A stretch of DNA of 64,000 bases, taken from Rhexocercosporidium sp. MPI-PUGE-AT-0058 (lineage: Eukaryota; Ascomycota; Leotiomycetes; Helotiales). A program made the translations under genes and the position numbers. Where the stretch lies: the NCBI GenBank assembly GCA_020746875.1, contig JAGTJL010000038.1, positions 62,001-126,000 on the forward strand, read 5' to 3'. The notes beneath the pieces are model-generated. The model ran no database searches. It was not told the origin of the DNA and was given only the letters and a program-made list of their open reading frames with translations. Below, one piece after another: positions 45,588-57,699 of this stretch (within the stretch, counting starts at the first letter, position 1; each line of letters starts with the position of its first letter).

Positions 45588-48500
45588 GTAATCCTTAAGG
45601 TCTCTTTAATTTAATAAGTCCTTAAGTATTTATAATTAATAAATCCGTAAAAGCTTAATTAATTATCGAATTTCGATATTTTTAAGTATAAACGCTAATA
45701 TAATAACGTAAACTACGCTTAAGTCTTTTTTATTTTTTTATATTAATTTTTAATTAAGCTAGAAAGTCCTTAGAAAATCCTTTAAGTATTCGCGGTTACT
45801 TAATAATTATAATAATTCCGTAATTAACTTTCTTATAATTATTATATAAACGCTTCGATTCGGTTTCGTTATCTTATTATTAACTCGAGTCTTTCGACTT
45901 TTATTAATTACTCGGTCTTTTATTCTTTTCCTTTTTAAAGGTTTAGGTAAGCCGGAATTTAATTTAATTAAAGCCGGGAATAATAAGCGTAAACTTAACT
46001 TTTCGTCTTTTTTTAATTTTAATAATTACAGATATTCTTCGTATTCAATTACTTAAAGTAAAGTTTTTAATTACTTAAGGCTAATACTTTTTTTAAATAC
46101 TTTTTAACGCTTAAAACCGCGCTTTCGGTTATATAGCCTTTTAAAGTAAATTATAATTTATAATATCGACTTCCGCTTAAGGCCTATATTACTTTAAAAG
46201 TTTAATATATTACGTAAGAAACCTCTTTTAATTACGCTTTTAAACGCTAATTATCTTAAAGTATTAGCTTATTTTAAGACTTAATTAAGGTATTTATGAA
46301 TAAGAAGTCTAATACTCTTTTTTAATTAAATCACCCTTAAGTTCTTATTAACAAGCGACTAAATAAAATTAAAAGCTATTAAATTAATTAAAAGTAGCGT
46401 ATTTACTTTTATTAATTTAATTAAAAAAAGAGTAAATAACTTTACCCTCGAGCTTAAAAACTTAATTAAAGGTTTTAATATCTCTAAACTCATAGGCTCG
46501 TCGACTTTTATAGCGCTTATTACTTCGCTTAATTATTTTTTATTTAAAATAATAAACGGTATTTTTAATTTTAATATATTAAATGCGCTTAGTCGGTTAA
46601 TTATAATAAAACCAACGTCTTAATCTCTTTCTTCTTCTTTTAATATTTCCGTAAAATCTTTTAATATTAAGCGTAGCTAGTCGACCGCTTTTTTTATATT
46701 TAAAGAACTTAAATAAAAAAGGGTTTCGTTAAAAATAATATTTTAAGTCATTATTATATATTATAATTAAAGCACTTAAATCCTATAAATATTAAATAAG
46801 ACGTATTTAATTAAGTAATTAAGGTGTATTTATAAGTTAACTTTAAAAGCTCTCTTTTAGCGGAAAGCTTTTCGGTCTTTAATTATAAGATAGGCTTTAT
46901 AGCCGTACGCATATAAGTTGCTTTAATCAGGCCGTAAATCGGTTATTAGCTTCAGCGTAAGCTTAAGGTCGTAATACCGAAAATATTACTTAAATTAAGC
47001 TTAAAATACTTCGTTTAAACTCTTAAAGCCTTTACGAGTAAATAGACTTATATTATAAAGAATAATTATTACTATTATTAATTCCGTTTAAAGCTCCCGG
47101 AGTAAATTAGCGGAGAGGCGTATCTTAATTAATTTATCGATTATTTCTTTACTTACGCGCTCAACTCCTTTATTAAGTTAGTATATATATAAAGAAATAA
47201 ATTCAATATTAATATCACTCTTCTTATACTACTTTTTATACTTAATTAATTTATTAATCTTTATAATTAAAGTATTATTATTTTGGCGTATTTTATAAAC
47301 CGAGAGCCCGAATTAATATTTCGTCCACGCCTTAAACGGTTTAAGAGTATTTAAGACGGCAATTAACCCTTTAGTTTTTAAAAGCCGCCCGTAGAATTTC
47401 TTATTATATTCGTCTTTAATTAATAAAAGCTAGCTATTCTTATTAAAACTTATTAAAAAGTTAAATAAATCTTAAGAAATATAATAAAAAAGACAAGTAA
47501 TTACTCTCTTTAATTAACGACGACTTATTACTTATTATATAATAATTACTACATAATGCTCGCATTCCAACCGAGTTAAGCCTTAAATCTCGACGTTACG
47601 CGTATTTTTTATTAAGTTTTCTAAGGCTTCTTTTCCTAAGTGACTTACGCGTAAATACTATAAATAAGCTTCGTTAACTTATAGCTTTAAATATTATCTA
47701 CTTAATTAAAAGCTTTAGCAAATGCTCCTTTTTAACGTTAAAAACATTAAAAAGCTATAATTTAAACGAGTTAAAATACGGCAAGTAATTAAAAAAACCG
47801 AAAAGTAATTAAAAGGCTTATATTTAAAAAAACTAAATTAAACTATTGCTATAATTACTTTAAAATTAAACTATCCTTAGCTATTCCCGTGCGTAAAGTA
47901 TAATTTAAACTATTATATTAAACTCTTACTTATAAAAAGCAAACTTTTAAAATAATATTAATATTAAAGCCTTTAACGATAACGACGTTCGAGAGGGTTA
48001 AATCGCCTATATTTAGTCCGTTAAGGCCGTAAAAAGCACCTTTAAAGACTCGAGTACCGCGGCCCTTAATCATTAGGCTTAACGTTCCGGCCTTAATACT
48101 ATTGTTTATAATAAATTTAATAAAGCTTCCGAGAATAAAGAGAGCTTTTAAATTTATTAAATAAGTAATAACTTTATTATTAAGTAAAGTGCTCTCTACG
48201 AGCGGATAATAATTTATATTTATAGTAGCGTATACCCCCGCAGCAACGAGAGCTTTATTAAGAAATTTAAGGCTTATAAAGTAAGCTTAAACGTTTTTAA
48301 AGTATTTTACTTTTATTAAAGTAATTAGCTTTAAAGCTATAAGAGTTACTAATGCTTAAATAAAAAAGGAATTACTAAAAGGCGGTCTAAAAGCTAATTA
48401 CGTTATTAATAATATATTTTTACTAAGTTTAATAATTTCTCGGCGGAAGTTAAAGAAGTCGCTCTTTAATCGGAGTCGAGTCTCCTTAATTTCTTTTATT

Positions 48501-49921
48501 AATAATAAGTTCTTGAGGTTATTCGTCGTTAAGCCGTCGTAATAATACCGAAGTTTATAATAATTAATAGCCTTATAATAATAAAAGTAATGCTTATATA
48601 AGCAAGTATTTACTCGCGTATTTAACGACTAGTTTCGTTAAACCGACGGGGTTGCGGAAGCATTTAATTTTCCTTTAAAAATGGCATATAAGTCTACTGT
48701 CTTTTATTATTTAAAGGCTATAAATAATTCCTTATTAAAATTAAATAATTAATTAACGTAATTAAGTAAAAAGTATTAATTTACTACCCCAAGAGCATTA
48801 TTTCTTAATAATTTAAAGTATCGTTCGCGCGCTTATTCCGGTGCGAGCTTCTCCTATACCGCCTTAATAAAGTCAAGCACTATTAGCGGTCCTTTAACGT
48901 CCGGTAAGTCGTATAAAAGAGCATTTTAATAAGCCGCTTTTTATTCTTAAAGCCACTCTTTAAGATTAACTCGCCCTGCCTTAATAATAGCGAGCTTTTT
49001 CTTATAAAAAAATTATACTAGCGTATAAACACTTATTTTTAAAGGGGCGTAATCTCTTTTAAGGATTTAAAAGAGTAATTAAAGAGTTTATAACTTTAAT
49101 TAAAGGTCTCCGTTTATTATCTCGGTTAATTACTCCTTTTCTATACGAGTTTATTTATTCTCGCATTTCATAATTACCTTTTAATAAATAAAAGGATTAA
49201 CTGTCTCTTAAATCCACTTATAAATTGCCTTATAAGCTTAAGCCTTTTCCGTCTATTATATAAGCTTCCTTATATATTCCCTTATAAAAATAATATATAT
49301 TAAAGCCATATTCTTAATTATAACTTTTATCGGTAATAATACGCTCGGCTTAAGACCTTTTTTTATAAGGTCGCGAGCATCTTCGTCCTACTTCGCTTAA
49401 ACTTAAAAGTTATACTTAATAGCTTTTTTATTTTATTATACTTTTAAATCGTTTAACGATAAGGGTTTCGGTTTGGCGTCGATAAAGTTAAAAGTAATTA
49501 ATAACGTAAGGTTTATTAAATTCTATATTTTATAAAAGACATAAAAAGATTTAAACGTTTAATATTAAGGAGTTTAAGTGCGCTTATTATAATTAAGAGG
49601 AGTTTAATTATTTAAAAAAAAAGCTAAAGTTAAGTCTATTATAATAAAAGAGTTACTTTTATAAGCTTTAAGTATTTAATAAAAAAAGAAAAACTAAAGA
49701 GGTATCGAGTCTAGTTACTCGGCTTTTATACTCGTCCAAAGTAAAATTAAAAAGTTAATAAAAAACAACGGTATAAATTATACTTTATAATAAAGTGAAA
49801 AACTCTACAACGTATAATAAATGCTTTTCACTTATAAACTTGCTTTATAGGCTTTATTTAAATTAATAATATATAAAGAGAAAAATACTAACTTAATAAC
49901 TTTGTCAATAAAGTTCATAAT

Positions 49922-50105
49922 TATAGTATAAAAGTAAATTAAAGTATTATAAGCAGTTATAATTAAATTAAAGTAATTAATTATTATCCTAAAAGCTCTT
50001 AAAATTAAAAGAAGACAGTTATTCTTTTAAAGGCGGTCTACAGTAGCAAAACCTAATTAGGTCACGTGCAGTGCTAAGAGAGCAGCTGCCCGTGCCTGTA
50101 CGACA
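49922..50105. repeat. Copia-3 right LTR (5' LTR of the element)
   Basis: 184 bp, partner of 34754-34937. In element orientation it starts TGTCGTACAGG, close to the TGTCGTGCAGG start of Copia-2, so the two families may share integrase end recognition. Confidence 0.85.
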
Positions 50106-50290
50106 GGCGCTTAATTAGATTACGCTAGTATATTCGTCTATACTTTTATAAGAGCTGTAATTAGAATTGACGATTTGATTTATATAACGGCCGACTAGCT
50201 CAAGCGTTAATTAGCCGAAAGTAGATTAAATAGCGTTCTATAGCTTTTTAGCCGTATCTTTGTCTTTAAATCGCTCTTGATTTTTATAAG
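50106..50290 (-). pseudogene. Copia-1 gag, N-terminal piece
   Basis: The minus-strand frame (E-R-F-K-D-K-D-T-A-K-K-L, then G-R-Y-I-N-Q-I-V-N-S-N-Y) is the missing upstream part of the Copia-1 Gag. It joins in frame across the Copia-3 insertion to the part starting at 34753 once one copy of the 5-bp duplication is removed. Upstream of about 50290 the Gag similarity stops. Confidence 0.75.
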
Positions 50291-50426
50291 GAGCTATCAC
50301 GTGGGGTGTGCTCACGTGGTATTCTCTATATATAATAGAATAGCTAATCGAGGCTCAGCCTCGGTTATTGTACCTTTTGGTCCGTGCTGGTTCAGTAGTA
50401 AAGCTATTTGCTTACGGCTCCTGACA
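50291..50426 (-). repeat. LTR-like segment, unassigned
   Basis: Read on the minus strand it begins TGTCAGGAGCCG, sharing its first ten bases with the LTR of the gag-only family but not the rest. It contains two CACGTG words and an A/T run. It could be the Copia-1 5' LTR, truncated, or another solo LTR. No partner copy was found in the window. Confidence 0.35.
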
Positions 50427-50446
50427 ATAATAAAGAAGTAAAAGAG

Positions 50447-52604
50447 TGTAAGGTTCATAAGGTAGGGTGCCACGACAGTTGTAATTCAAACTGATCTCTA
50501 AGAAAGTAAGAAGGGACTAGGAGTAATTTCCCTCTAAGTACATGAGTCCCTAGCTTCCGCCAAGCTTCCGTATTAGGCCCGATTAAGCCGTAAGCCTATC
50601 TTCTATTCTGCTCCTGATATTACCTCTTCTCTTAAGCTATAGTCCTTAAGGCTATTAGCTTTCGACTTAGTTACGTATTACTTCCGTATCTCTTTCGCAA
50701 AGCTTCCGTAACGTCTTTATCTTCTTTTGCATTTGTATTAAGCTGCTATAAACTTTGAAACCTCGTGGGAAAAACAGAAAAGCATATATAATAATAATCA
50801 GTCCTCTTATAGCTTTAGATACCTCCGTAAAGCTTCCGCATATCTTTAAAGCTATACTGTACCGTAGCTTCTTCCGTAGCCGTATCGTTATTTATTCGGA
50901 AGTTTACTGAAGCTCAGTCGTATCGTTGCTCTTCCGGAGCTATATTATATTATAGCTCTTTCGGAGCCGTATTAAAGCTCTGTCGGGCTGAGTTTATTAT
51001 AATTGTCCTAAATCACCCCTTTTCTTTAAAGTAGCTTCCCGGCCATATATATTAGCGTATTTTAAGTCAAAGGGAATACTTAAAAAAAAAATTCCGTGAT
51101 AATATAGCTTTATAGCCTCTTATCGACGCACGTTCGGTGCATATTCGGACGGTTTCTTAGCCTCTTTCGGAGACGAGTTAGTGCCTTATCTATGCTAGCT
51201 CTCCCTATAAGGCGTCCTAAACAGCTTGAATTCGCACTTTCGAGCAGGTGCTGAAATAGCTTCGCTCGTACGGAGTATACCACTCAGTAAGTCACCTGTA
51301 ACTTGTAATTCTACTCGGGATAACGCCTATCGACTACTAGACCTTCGTCTGCTGCAGTACAGGTATAATCACCAGCTTCACGGCGCTCTTACGGAGCCAA
51401 ATCGTATTCCGACGCTCTTTCGGAGCCAAATCGACGCTCTTACGAAGCCGGACCGAGCTCTTTCGGAGCTGAAACGTGTTCTATTCTCTCTTAGTACATC
51501 GATTCGCAAAGTATCCCTTCTCTCCGCAACTATAACACGTAGCCTCCGTATAACGGCTAGAAAAGTGATCGGTGCTACCGCAAAATCGACAGGTATCTCG
51601 TATCGCCTCCGTACGTGTTCCGTAACTCGTCCGTATCGACTCCGTAGCTAAAGCCGTAATCGCGTCTGCGGCCTCCATTCGACGTGCAAGCCGTAATACT
51701 CCTTCGCGTATATCGGGCGGTAACTGTTACCGTAATAAGTCTCTTCGTAACTCAGGCCGAAGCTTCGAAAACAAGGTATTTGCTCTATAGCAGTCCTCCG
51801 TAAAGCCTAAAGTCTCTTCTAAGCCGTCAAGCCTCCTAGCGAAATCGTCCGTAATCTCTCCGTCTTTTTGCCAAGCTTCCTCATATTGAATTAACGCGTT
51901 AAAACGCCGGGAAATCGGGTCCTATATCGAATCAAGAAACTAAATCTTGAAATCTTCCCACGAAACTCTTGCTTCCGTATCTTCTCCGACTTTACCCCGC
52001 TCATATGCTATCCACATTCTTTCCGGCCTCTCTGCGAACGCAAGCATACAATAAGTTATTCTGTTCTTATCCGTAAAGTAAAAGTATCTCTTATCGAGTT
52101 TAAACCGACGCTCCGCTCCTGATATAAAAGCCTATGCCTCCTCGATCGTTTTGCCTTCGTAAGTAAGAAGCTCCCGGAGCTTTAATAGCTTCCGAATCGA
52201 CTCCGTATCGTCTTCGTATTCGTCTCGCTGTCGTCGCTTAAAGGCCGAAGAAGGCCTTTCGATATTTGCCGCTAACACAATCAAATGATTACTTCCGGCG
52301 TCGCTTTAGTGGGTTACCGGCGTAGCTCTTATATTCCGCGATATATTAAGTCTATGTCGAATCGTCCGAGTCGACTCCGTAATGCCTCCGAGTTAATAGC
52401 GAGCTACCCCTTATAGATAAAGAGATTAGAATATAAGGTTCATAAGGTAAAGTGCCACGATAATTGTAATTTAAACTGATCTCTAAGGAAGTAAGAAGGG
52501 ACTAAGAGTAATTTCCCTTTAAGTACATGAGTCCCCAGCCTCCGCCAAGCCTCCGCACTAGGCCCGATTAAGCCGTAAGCCTACCTTCTATTCTGCTCCT
52601 GACA
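50447..52604 (-). mobile_element. gag-only LTR retroelement, copy B
   Basis: 173-bp LTRs (50447-50619, 52432-52604) match those of copy A in inverse orientation, with perfect flanking duplications AAGAG (50442-50446, 52605-52609). The interior holds one Gag frame and nothing resembling protease, integrase or reverse transcriptase. The gag part reads better than in copy A, with fewer mutated Cys codons, so this copy may be younger or less exposed to RIP. Confidence 0.9.
51481..51678 (-). pseudogene. Gag zinc-knuckle end of copy B
   Basis: The 65-residue open end of Gag. It has a first knuckle C-R-F-C-G-S-T-D-H-F-S-S-R-Y (last Cys lost) and a second, C-Y-S-C-G-E-K-G-Y-F-A-N-R-C, with all three Cys but Tyr in place of His. 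It ends T-K-R-E before the stop. The frame extends upstream to about 52380 with scattered stops. Same product as 9996-10211. Confidence 0.75.
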
Positions 52605-54985
52605 AAGAGTATTATTGCGCGTTTTAAATAAATAGCTTAGCGAGTTTGAATTTAAAGACGATCGATGCTTTCCGTGAAGTATTGAAACGCTAATATACGT
52701 TTTAAAAGTTTGAGCGAAAAGGTTCTAGAACTTCGTTTTAGTCGTTTAATAATAAATTAATATTAAAAACTTATACTTAAGTCTTTTATTTTAAAGATCT
52801 CGGTAGCATAAAACTAATATTACGAAAAGTATTAGACGAATTTTAATTAATCTTTTTATAAATTAAAACTTAAAAGAAAGCTACAATAAGCGCGGAATTT
52901 TTTCAGATTTTTATTTATAAAAGATAATCACAAAAAGTTAAAATGTAGTAAAAACTAAAACAATTATACGACTCGATAAGTTTTCGAATAATAGCGTAAT
53001 AAGAAGTAATAAAAGTAATAATAAAAATAAAACGAAATATTATATAAATAGCTTTAATTAAGATAAGGAAGACTTTTGCATATATAATTCCGGCGAATTT
53101 AAGCCTTAGCAAAATAATTCTTATATTTATGCCGTATACTGCTCTGCGGTAAAAGGCTATAAAGCATTACTAAGACTTAAGTATTGTGGAGGGGAAAACA
53201 CTAAGCACATAATAAGAAGGTAGTAAAGCAAGTGCCGGAAGTTAAACGTAAGAAATACTTATTTAACGAATACTAAAGTTATTATATATTTAAAGAGTAT
53301 AATTTATTAAAGAAAGGGAAAAGTATAATTTAAATAAGAAAGAAAAGTTATAATAATAAAAATCGTTATTATTTTTAAAAGATATTACTTTAAAAGCTAT
53401 TTTAAATATAGCAAATAGCAGCTTAATCACGTGATAAATGGACCTCTGAGGTCAACCCTACCATAGTATGTCGGCCGACGTGCTTATTGCTAATATAATA
53501 CCTTATACGAATATAATATTTGCAGTTCCCGAGATAGCTATAATTGATTATTTTAAAAGATAGATTCGGTTAATAATAAAACAATAATTATTAAAGAGAA
53601 TAGTTTTCGACGAATACTATTACTTAATAATAAATATAAAATAATAATTAACTTAAGGGATAATAAATAACTTATTCAAAAAATCCGGCGTTTTTAGTAA
53701 ATATATTATATAAAAAGTTTTCTTATCTGCGACGCTCTTAAAAGAAATACGAGTAATAATATACGACTAAGTAAATATAAAGCCGAGTTAAGTAAAGGAA
53801 GTAATAAAAGAAATTATAAAAAGAAACTTGCGTTATTAGGTTCGAATAGTAAAAAATAATATAAAATACGAAGATAAAATAAAAAAGATTTAAGAAGAAG
53901 TAGAACTAGCGTCGAAAGTCTTAGTATATATAATAGGAAAAGCTTTTAAAAAGATATTAGTAAAGGCATTAAGCGTCAGGTTTTTTTACGGAGACTTATT
54001 TCTAAGCGATAAAAATAAAATAATAATAAGTTTTTAAAAAGTTAACAAGTAAATAATAATAGCAATAATAATAGCTAGTAAAGAAATAAATTTAAAAGTA
54101 ATAGTAATAATATATATTATAAGGGCGTTTAGGATTCCAGATTATTATTAATAAGCAAGATAAAATGGCCGGAATAATAATAAAGCAAATTCGATCTTAA
54201 TTATTTCGGAAAATAACTAGGGAAAACTGAGAATTAATTAAAAGCCGAGAGCGAAAGAAATAAAAGAACTAATATAAACAAAAGAATATAAAAAACGGAT
54301 TTCATCGGCATATATAAATGGAAATCTAAGATAATATAAGGAAAGAGATATAAAGTGCGATAATTATAAAACTTAAGATTTTAATACGCGTACAATAGAA
54401 CCTCCGATCTTATTTATTAAAAAGCCGCAATTAAATACAGATACTCTTCGAAGCGCAGATTAAATATTTTTTTTAATATAATAAGTCTAGTATATCCGCG
54501 ACGTCAATAGCAATACCTTCAGCCAGATAGTCTAATTCGTTAAAAAAGAATTATAATTAAATCAGCACTTATACGGCGTCTTTAAGGCCGATAATATAAA
54601 ATCTAATACTAGTAGATATAATTAGAAATAATAAAAGATATCGTTATAATAACTCGTCCTCGAAAGTAAATATTATAACTTTAAGCTTATTTTACGTAAT
54701 AAAAGGATTTCCGCGTATTATCGCTTCGCCTTCGAGAATTCTAGAAATACCTAAGCTTATAAATAAATAAGTATCGAGGGATTTAAGTATAAGAAGTAAA
54801 TTAAAATAAAAAGATGCGCTAATTATAAAATAAAAGAGTTCGCAGATTATTAGAGCTCGGGGGACTAAGATCGAAGATAATATAAAATTATTAAATAAGA
54901 TAAGGCTTATAAATGAAAAAATAATTATAAGTTTATATTTAAAACAGCGAGGTTTTTAGCTTATATAAGTATAAAGTTATTTAGC
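52605..54985 (+). pseudogene. RIP-degraded RecQ-like helicase gene
   Basis: Plus-strand frames with many stops fit a superfamily-2 helicase. From about 53510 they read I-I-F-A-V-P-E, then about 30 residues later R-I-V-F-D-E-Y (the DEAH/DECH position). Near 53715 F-L-S-A-T-L fits the S/T-A-T motif, then K-V-L-V-Y-I-I-G, and near 54120 I-R-x-F-R-I-P-D-Y marks the last helicase motif region. A Walker A motif is not readable. The part before 53400 is a Lys-rich frame that may be the N-terminal region. RecQ-type genes of this sort are often repeated in fungal accessory or subtelomeric DNA, which would explain RIP acting on it. The gene probably continues beyond the solo LTR. Confidence 0.5.
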
Positions 54986-55159
54986 TATAAGGTTCGTAAG
55001 GTAGAGTGCCACGACAGTTGTAATTCAAGACTGATCTCTAAGGAAGTAAGAGGGGACTAGGAGTGATTTCCCTCTAAGTACATAAGTCCCCAACCTCCGC
55101 CAAGCCTCCGCACTAGGCCCGATTAAGCCGTAAGCCTACCCTCTATTCTGCTCCTGACA
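54986..55159 (-). repeat. Solo LTR of the gag-only family
   Basis: One 174-bp LTR, matching those of copies A and B, with perfect 5-bp duplications TTAGC on both sides (54981-54985, 55160-55164). It is the product of recombination between two LTRs, with loss of the interior. Confidence 0.9.
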
Positions 55160-56330
55160 TTAGCTCGGTTTTTATAATAATATAAATAAGTGATTCGGCG
55201 TACGCTAAGATAATAAAGAGTTAATTATTAATAAAAGTGAATAAGAAGATAATAAGCGAGACCGCGAGTATAATAAAGAACTATTAAAAAGAAAAGTAAT
55301 AGTAACGAAATGCTTATAATATTAATTATCAGGAAATACGGAGAAAGCGACGTATCCGTAAATTAAATGCAATAATTACGACGCGAAGTAATTAATATAT
55401 AAGAAGCAAAGGATGAAAGTAGTAATAATAAAGCGGAAGGTATTTAAGTCGGAGTTATATTAAAAGTATTATATGCCGTATAAAGTAATTCTTATATCGT
55501 ATAAGAAAGCGAGTTATATATAAGATAATATTATAAAGGATATAATAATATTAAGTTAAAAGGTCGAGAAGCTTAAGAATATTTTTAAGGCCTATAAGGT
55601 TCGAGAAGCGGCTAGTATAAATAACTTAATCGAGGATTTGGGCAAGAAGCTTAAAAGCAAGTAAGACGTTTTTCAGTATTAAATACAAGTAATCATTATA
55701 TATATTATAATTTAAGTTAAGATAAGATAAGTTATAAAAATAATACGTCTCGATTAATAATAAAAAAGTTATTTTTTTTATAAATTGAAAGAAGTAAAGA
55801 GCTTCTGAATATAATTATATTTTAGTCCTTACGAATATGAAAAGTAAAAGATATAACTTTAATAACGTATAATAAGAATAGAATTTAAGTTAATTACTTT
55901 ATAAATAAAAACTTATAGAATAATTGAATATTTATATTATTATTTATAAGATTAATTAATATTAAGATAAAGGGATTAATATAAGTAAAGAAAGAATACT
56001 CGAAAAGAGGAAGTGATTAGTGGGGATATATTAAAGTAACGTGACTATCGAAAATAAAAAAAGGTATTAAGGATAAGTTAAAATAAATTAAAATTTAATT
56101 AAAGATTATATTAGAGTTAGTTCTTGAAGTAATATATAATAATTAAGAGTTATATATATATAAAAAATAAGATAACGAGCGGTTTTAAAATTACGAACGA
56201 TTTTTAATAAGGGAATAAGGGTTATTGCGTTAAACTTTATTTGCTAGTAAAGCTAATAAGGATTGTTTATTATATGTATTTCGTCTGTTATATGGGGACT
56301 ACTAGTCAAAGCTTTCGCGTATTTTTACTG
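55160..56330. other. AT-rich relic after the solo LTR
   Basis: Strongly RIP-like sequence, probably the 3' part of the helicase-type gene or another old repeat. No motif is recognised. The composition changes sharply near 56330, where the metabolic gene fragments begin. Confidence 0.4.
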
Positions 56331-56341
56331 TGATTCCCTAA

Positions 56342-56963
56342 GGGAAAAGCTGGAAATTAGGGACAGAACTTAAGGAGACCGCTACCTGGCCATGGAGTAA
56401 GTTCATGTGGACTGCGCCAGACGATAAATCTTATGCGCCGGGTCTTGCGCACAGGTCAGTTTGGGCTGCGACGCAAGAGCATTGCAAGAACGAAGCTTTC
56501 AATTACGTTAATGGTGATGTGTTTGTTTGGAAGTATCTTTGGCCTGAATTGGCCGAACATTTCGGAGCTACCGTAAATCTCTCTCCAACTTCATCTACTG
56601 GCATGTATGAATATGGCACTGATAACATGCTAGGTTTCCGAACCACTCTTTGATGAAATGGCCAGTGTAAAGCGCTTTGATATGGTGACCTGGGCGCAAG
56701 ATAAGAAGCCGGTGTGGGAGAGATTAGTGAGGAAGTATGGGGGAAAGGCTGAAGCCTTCGATTGGTGCTCTTGGGATTACTTGCCATGGGCCATGGGCAG
56801 GACCTGGGGTACGCTGTCATCGATGAATAAAGCAAGGAAATTCGGGTGGACGCGCGTTGATGATTCACACGAAACATACATGAAAGCAATTCGGTGCTTC
56901 GAAAACGCGGGAGTTCTTCCCGGCATTCCTGTCGAAGCCAACAACGACTGGAGCAAAGCATAA
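56342..56963 (+). pseudogene. PRISE-type short-chain reductase, C-terminal fragment
   Basis: Two exons (to 56572, and 56634-56963) with a 61-nt intron (GTAAAT...CTGATAAC...CTAG), phase 0. The product matches the C-terminal half of the progesterone 5-beta-reductase/iridoid synthase-like group of SDR proteins: N-E-A-F-N-x-x-N-G-D-V-F-x-W-K-x-L-W, L-A-E-x-F-G, then W-A-Q-D-K-K-P-V-W-E-R and N-K-A-R-K-F-G-W. The NADPH-binding N-terminal half and catalytic residues are absent. An in-frame TAA at 56339 and RIP-like DNA lie upstream, so the gene is truncated. The remaining exons are undamaged. Confidence 0.8.
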
Positions 56964-57690
56964 CATGCTATTGACATCGCTGGCTCATGGGAGCCAAATT
57001 TTTTTTTTTTTGGTGATTCAATTTGGCTGATACGCGCGACCGTCATTGCATCTAAGATCCAAATTCATATACTTAAGCTTCGACCCGCTTCTTTATGTCC
57101 ATTGCTCATCTTCTGAAAGAACTCATTCCTACTTGCTTACACTTCTCCACCACTCATTCTTTACTAACTTTGATGATTGAGCACCTTTCCTAAAATAAAA
57201 GCCTTGTTTACTTGCCATTTATCCTCATCAACAGAAACCACGACAACCTGGAAGTCTGGAGGTCTGGGATTAGGTATGGCATATAACAGCTGAGTTGAAT
57301 TGCCCAACGGACTGCTGATTTTCGAACATAAGAGACGGAAGTAGGCATTTCGAATAAACGCTTGGTTCCTGATGAATGATCCAAAGACCTAGTCAATATC
57401 TTCGGTCTGTATGACGTGATTCTGACACATTTGAACGCCAATCAATATACAGATGATGTTCTGTAGATGCAATGCTAACGAGGGAATACTTATGAGCACC
57501 TTGAATGATTGAATTGTAGTTTCGTGATTTTTTATATTTAAGAAGGTAGATCTAGTCCACCAGCTGTTACTTGACTCGTTCTGAGGTGCAATCGCTTATG
57601 GCCACTCATCTAGCAAAGCTGTGCTCAAATTCCACTAAACAAGAGCAGGTTCTGAATACATCAAACTATCCTCGTACTGCTCTTCTGAGG
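56964..57690. other. Intergenic stretch with a minus-strand coding remnant
   Basis: A T run occurs at 57000-57011. On the minus strand, 57420-57190 has a coherent frame containing N-A-Y-F-R-L-L-C-S and D-F-Q-V-V-V-V-S-V-D-E-D-K-W that looks like the C-terminal part of some protein. I cannot name it. A different minus frame open at 57208-57441 is not favoured. Confidence 0.3.
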
Positions 57691-57699
57691 GAGTCTGAA

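Larger units (their letters stand above)
34754..50105 (-). mobile_element. Copia-3 LTR retrotransposon, interrupted by Copia-2
   Basis: Paired 184-bp LTRs (34754-34937 and 49922-50105) run TGTAGTG...GACA on the plus strand (TATAGTA in the right copy). Five-base flanks AGCGC/GGCGC differ by one G/A. On the minus strand the internal part has the Copia order: gag-pre-integrase block near 47630 (L-x-H-L-G-K-E-A-L-E-N), integrase, reverse transcriptase (38133 back to about 37400, with Y-V-D-D near 37585), and RNase H ending near 36600. Copia-2 sits in the reverse transcriptase. Net length is about 7.9 kb. Beyond pol lies a 1.65-kb extra region with an antisense frame. Fully inactivated by RIP. Confidence 0.85.

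Noticed and set aside
51226..51651. Plus-strand 141-codon frame
   Set aside because: Antisense to the Gag of copy B. The zinc knuckles read on the minus strand.
52915..53112. Minus-strand Ile/Phe/Tyr-rich 65-codon frame
   Set aside because: AT-rich chance frame opposite the helicase relic.
56503..56961. Minus-strand 152-codon frame
   Set aside because: Antisense to the PRISE-type SDR exons, which match a known family on the plus strand.
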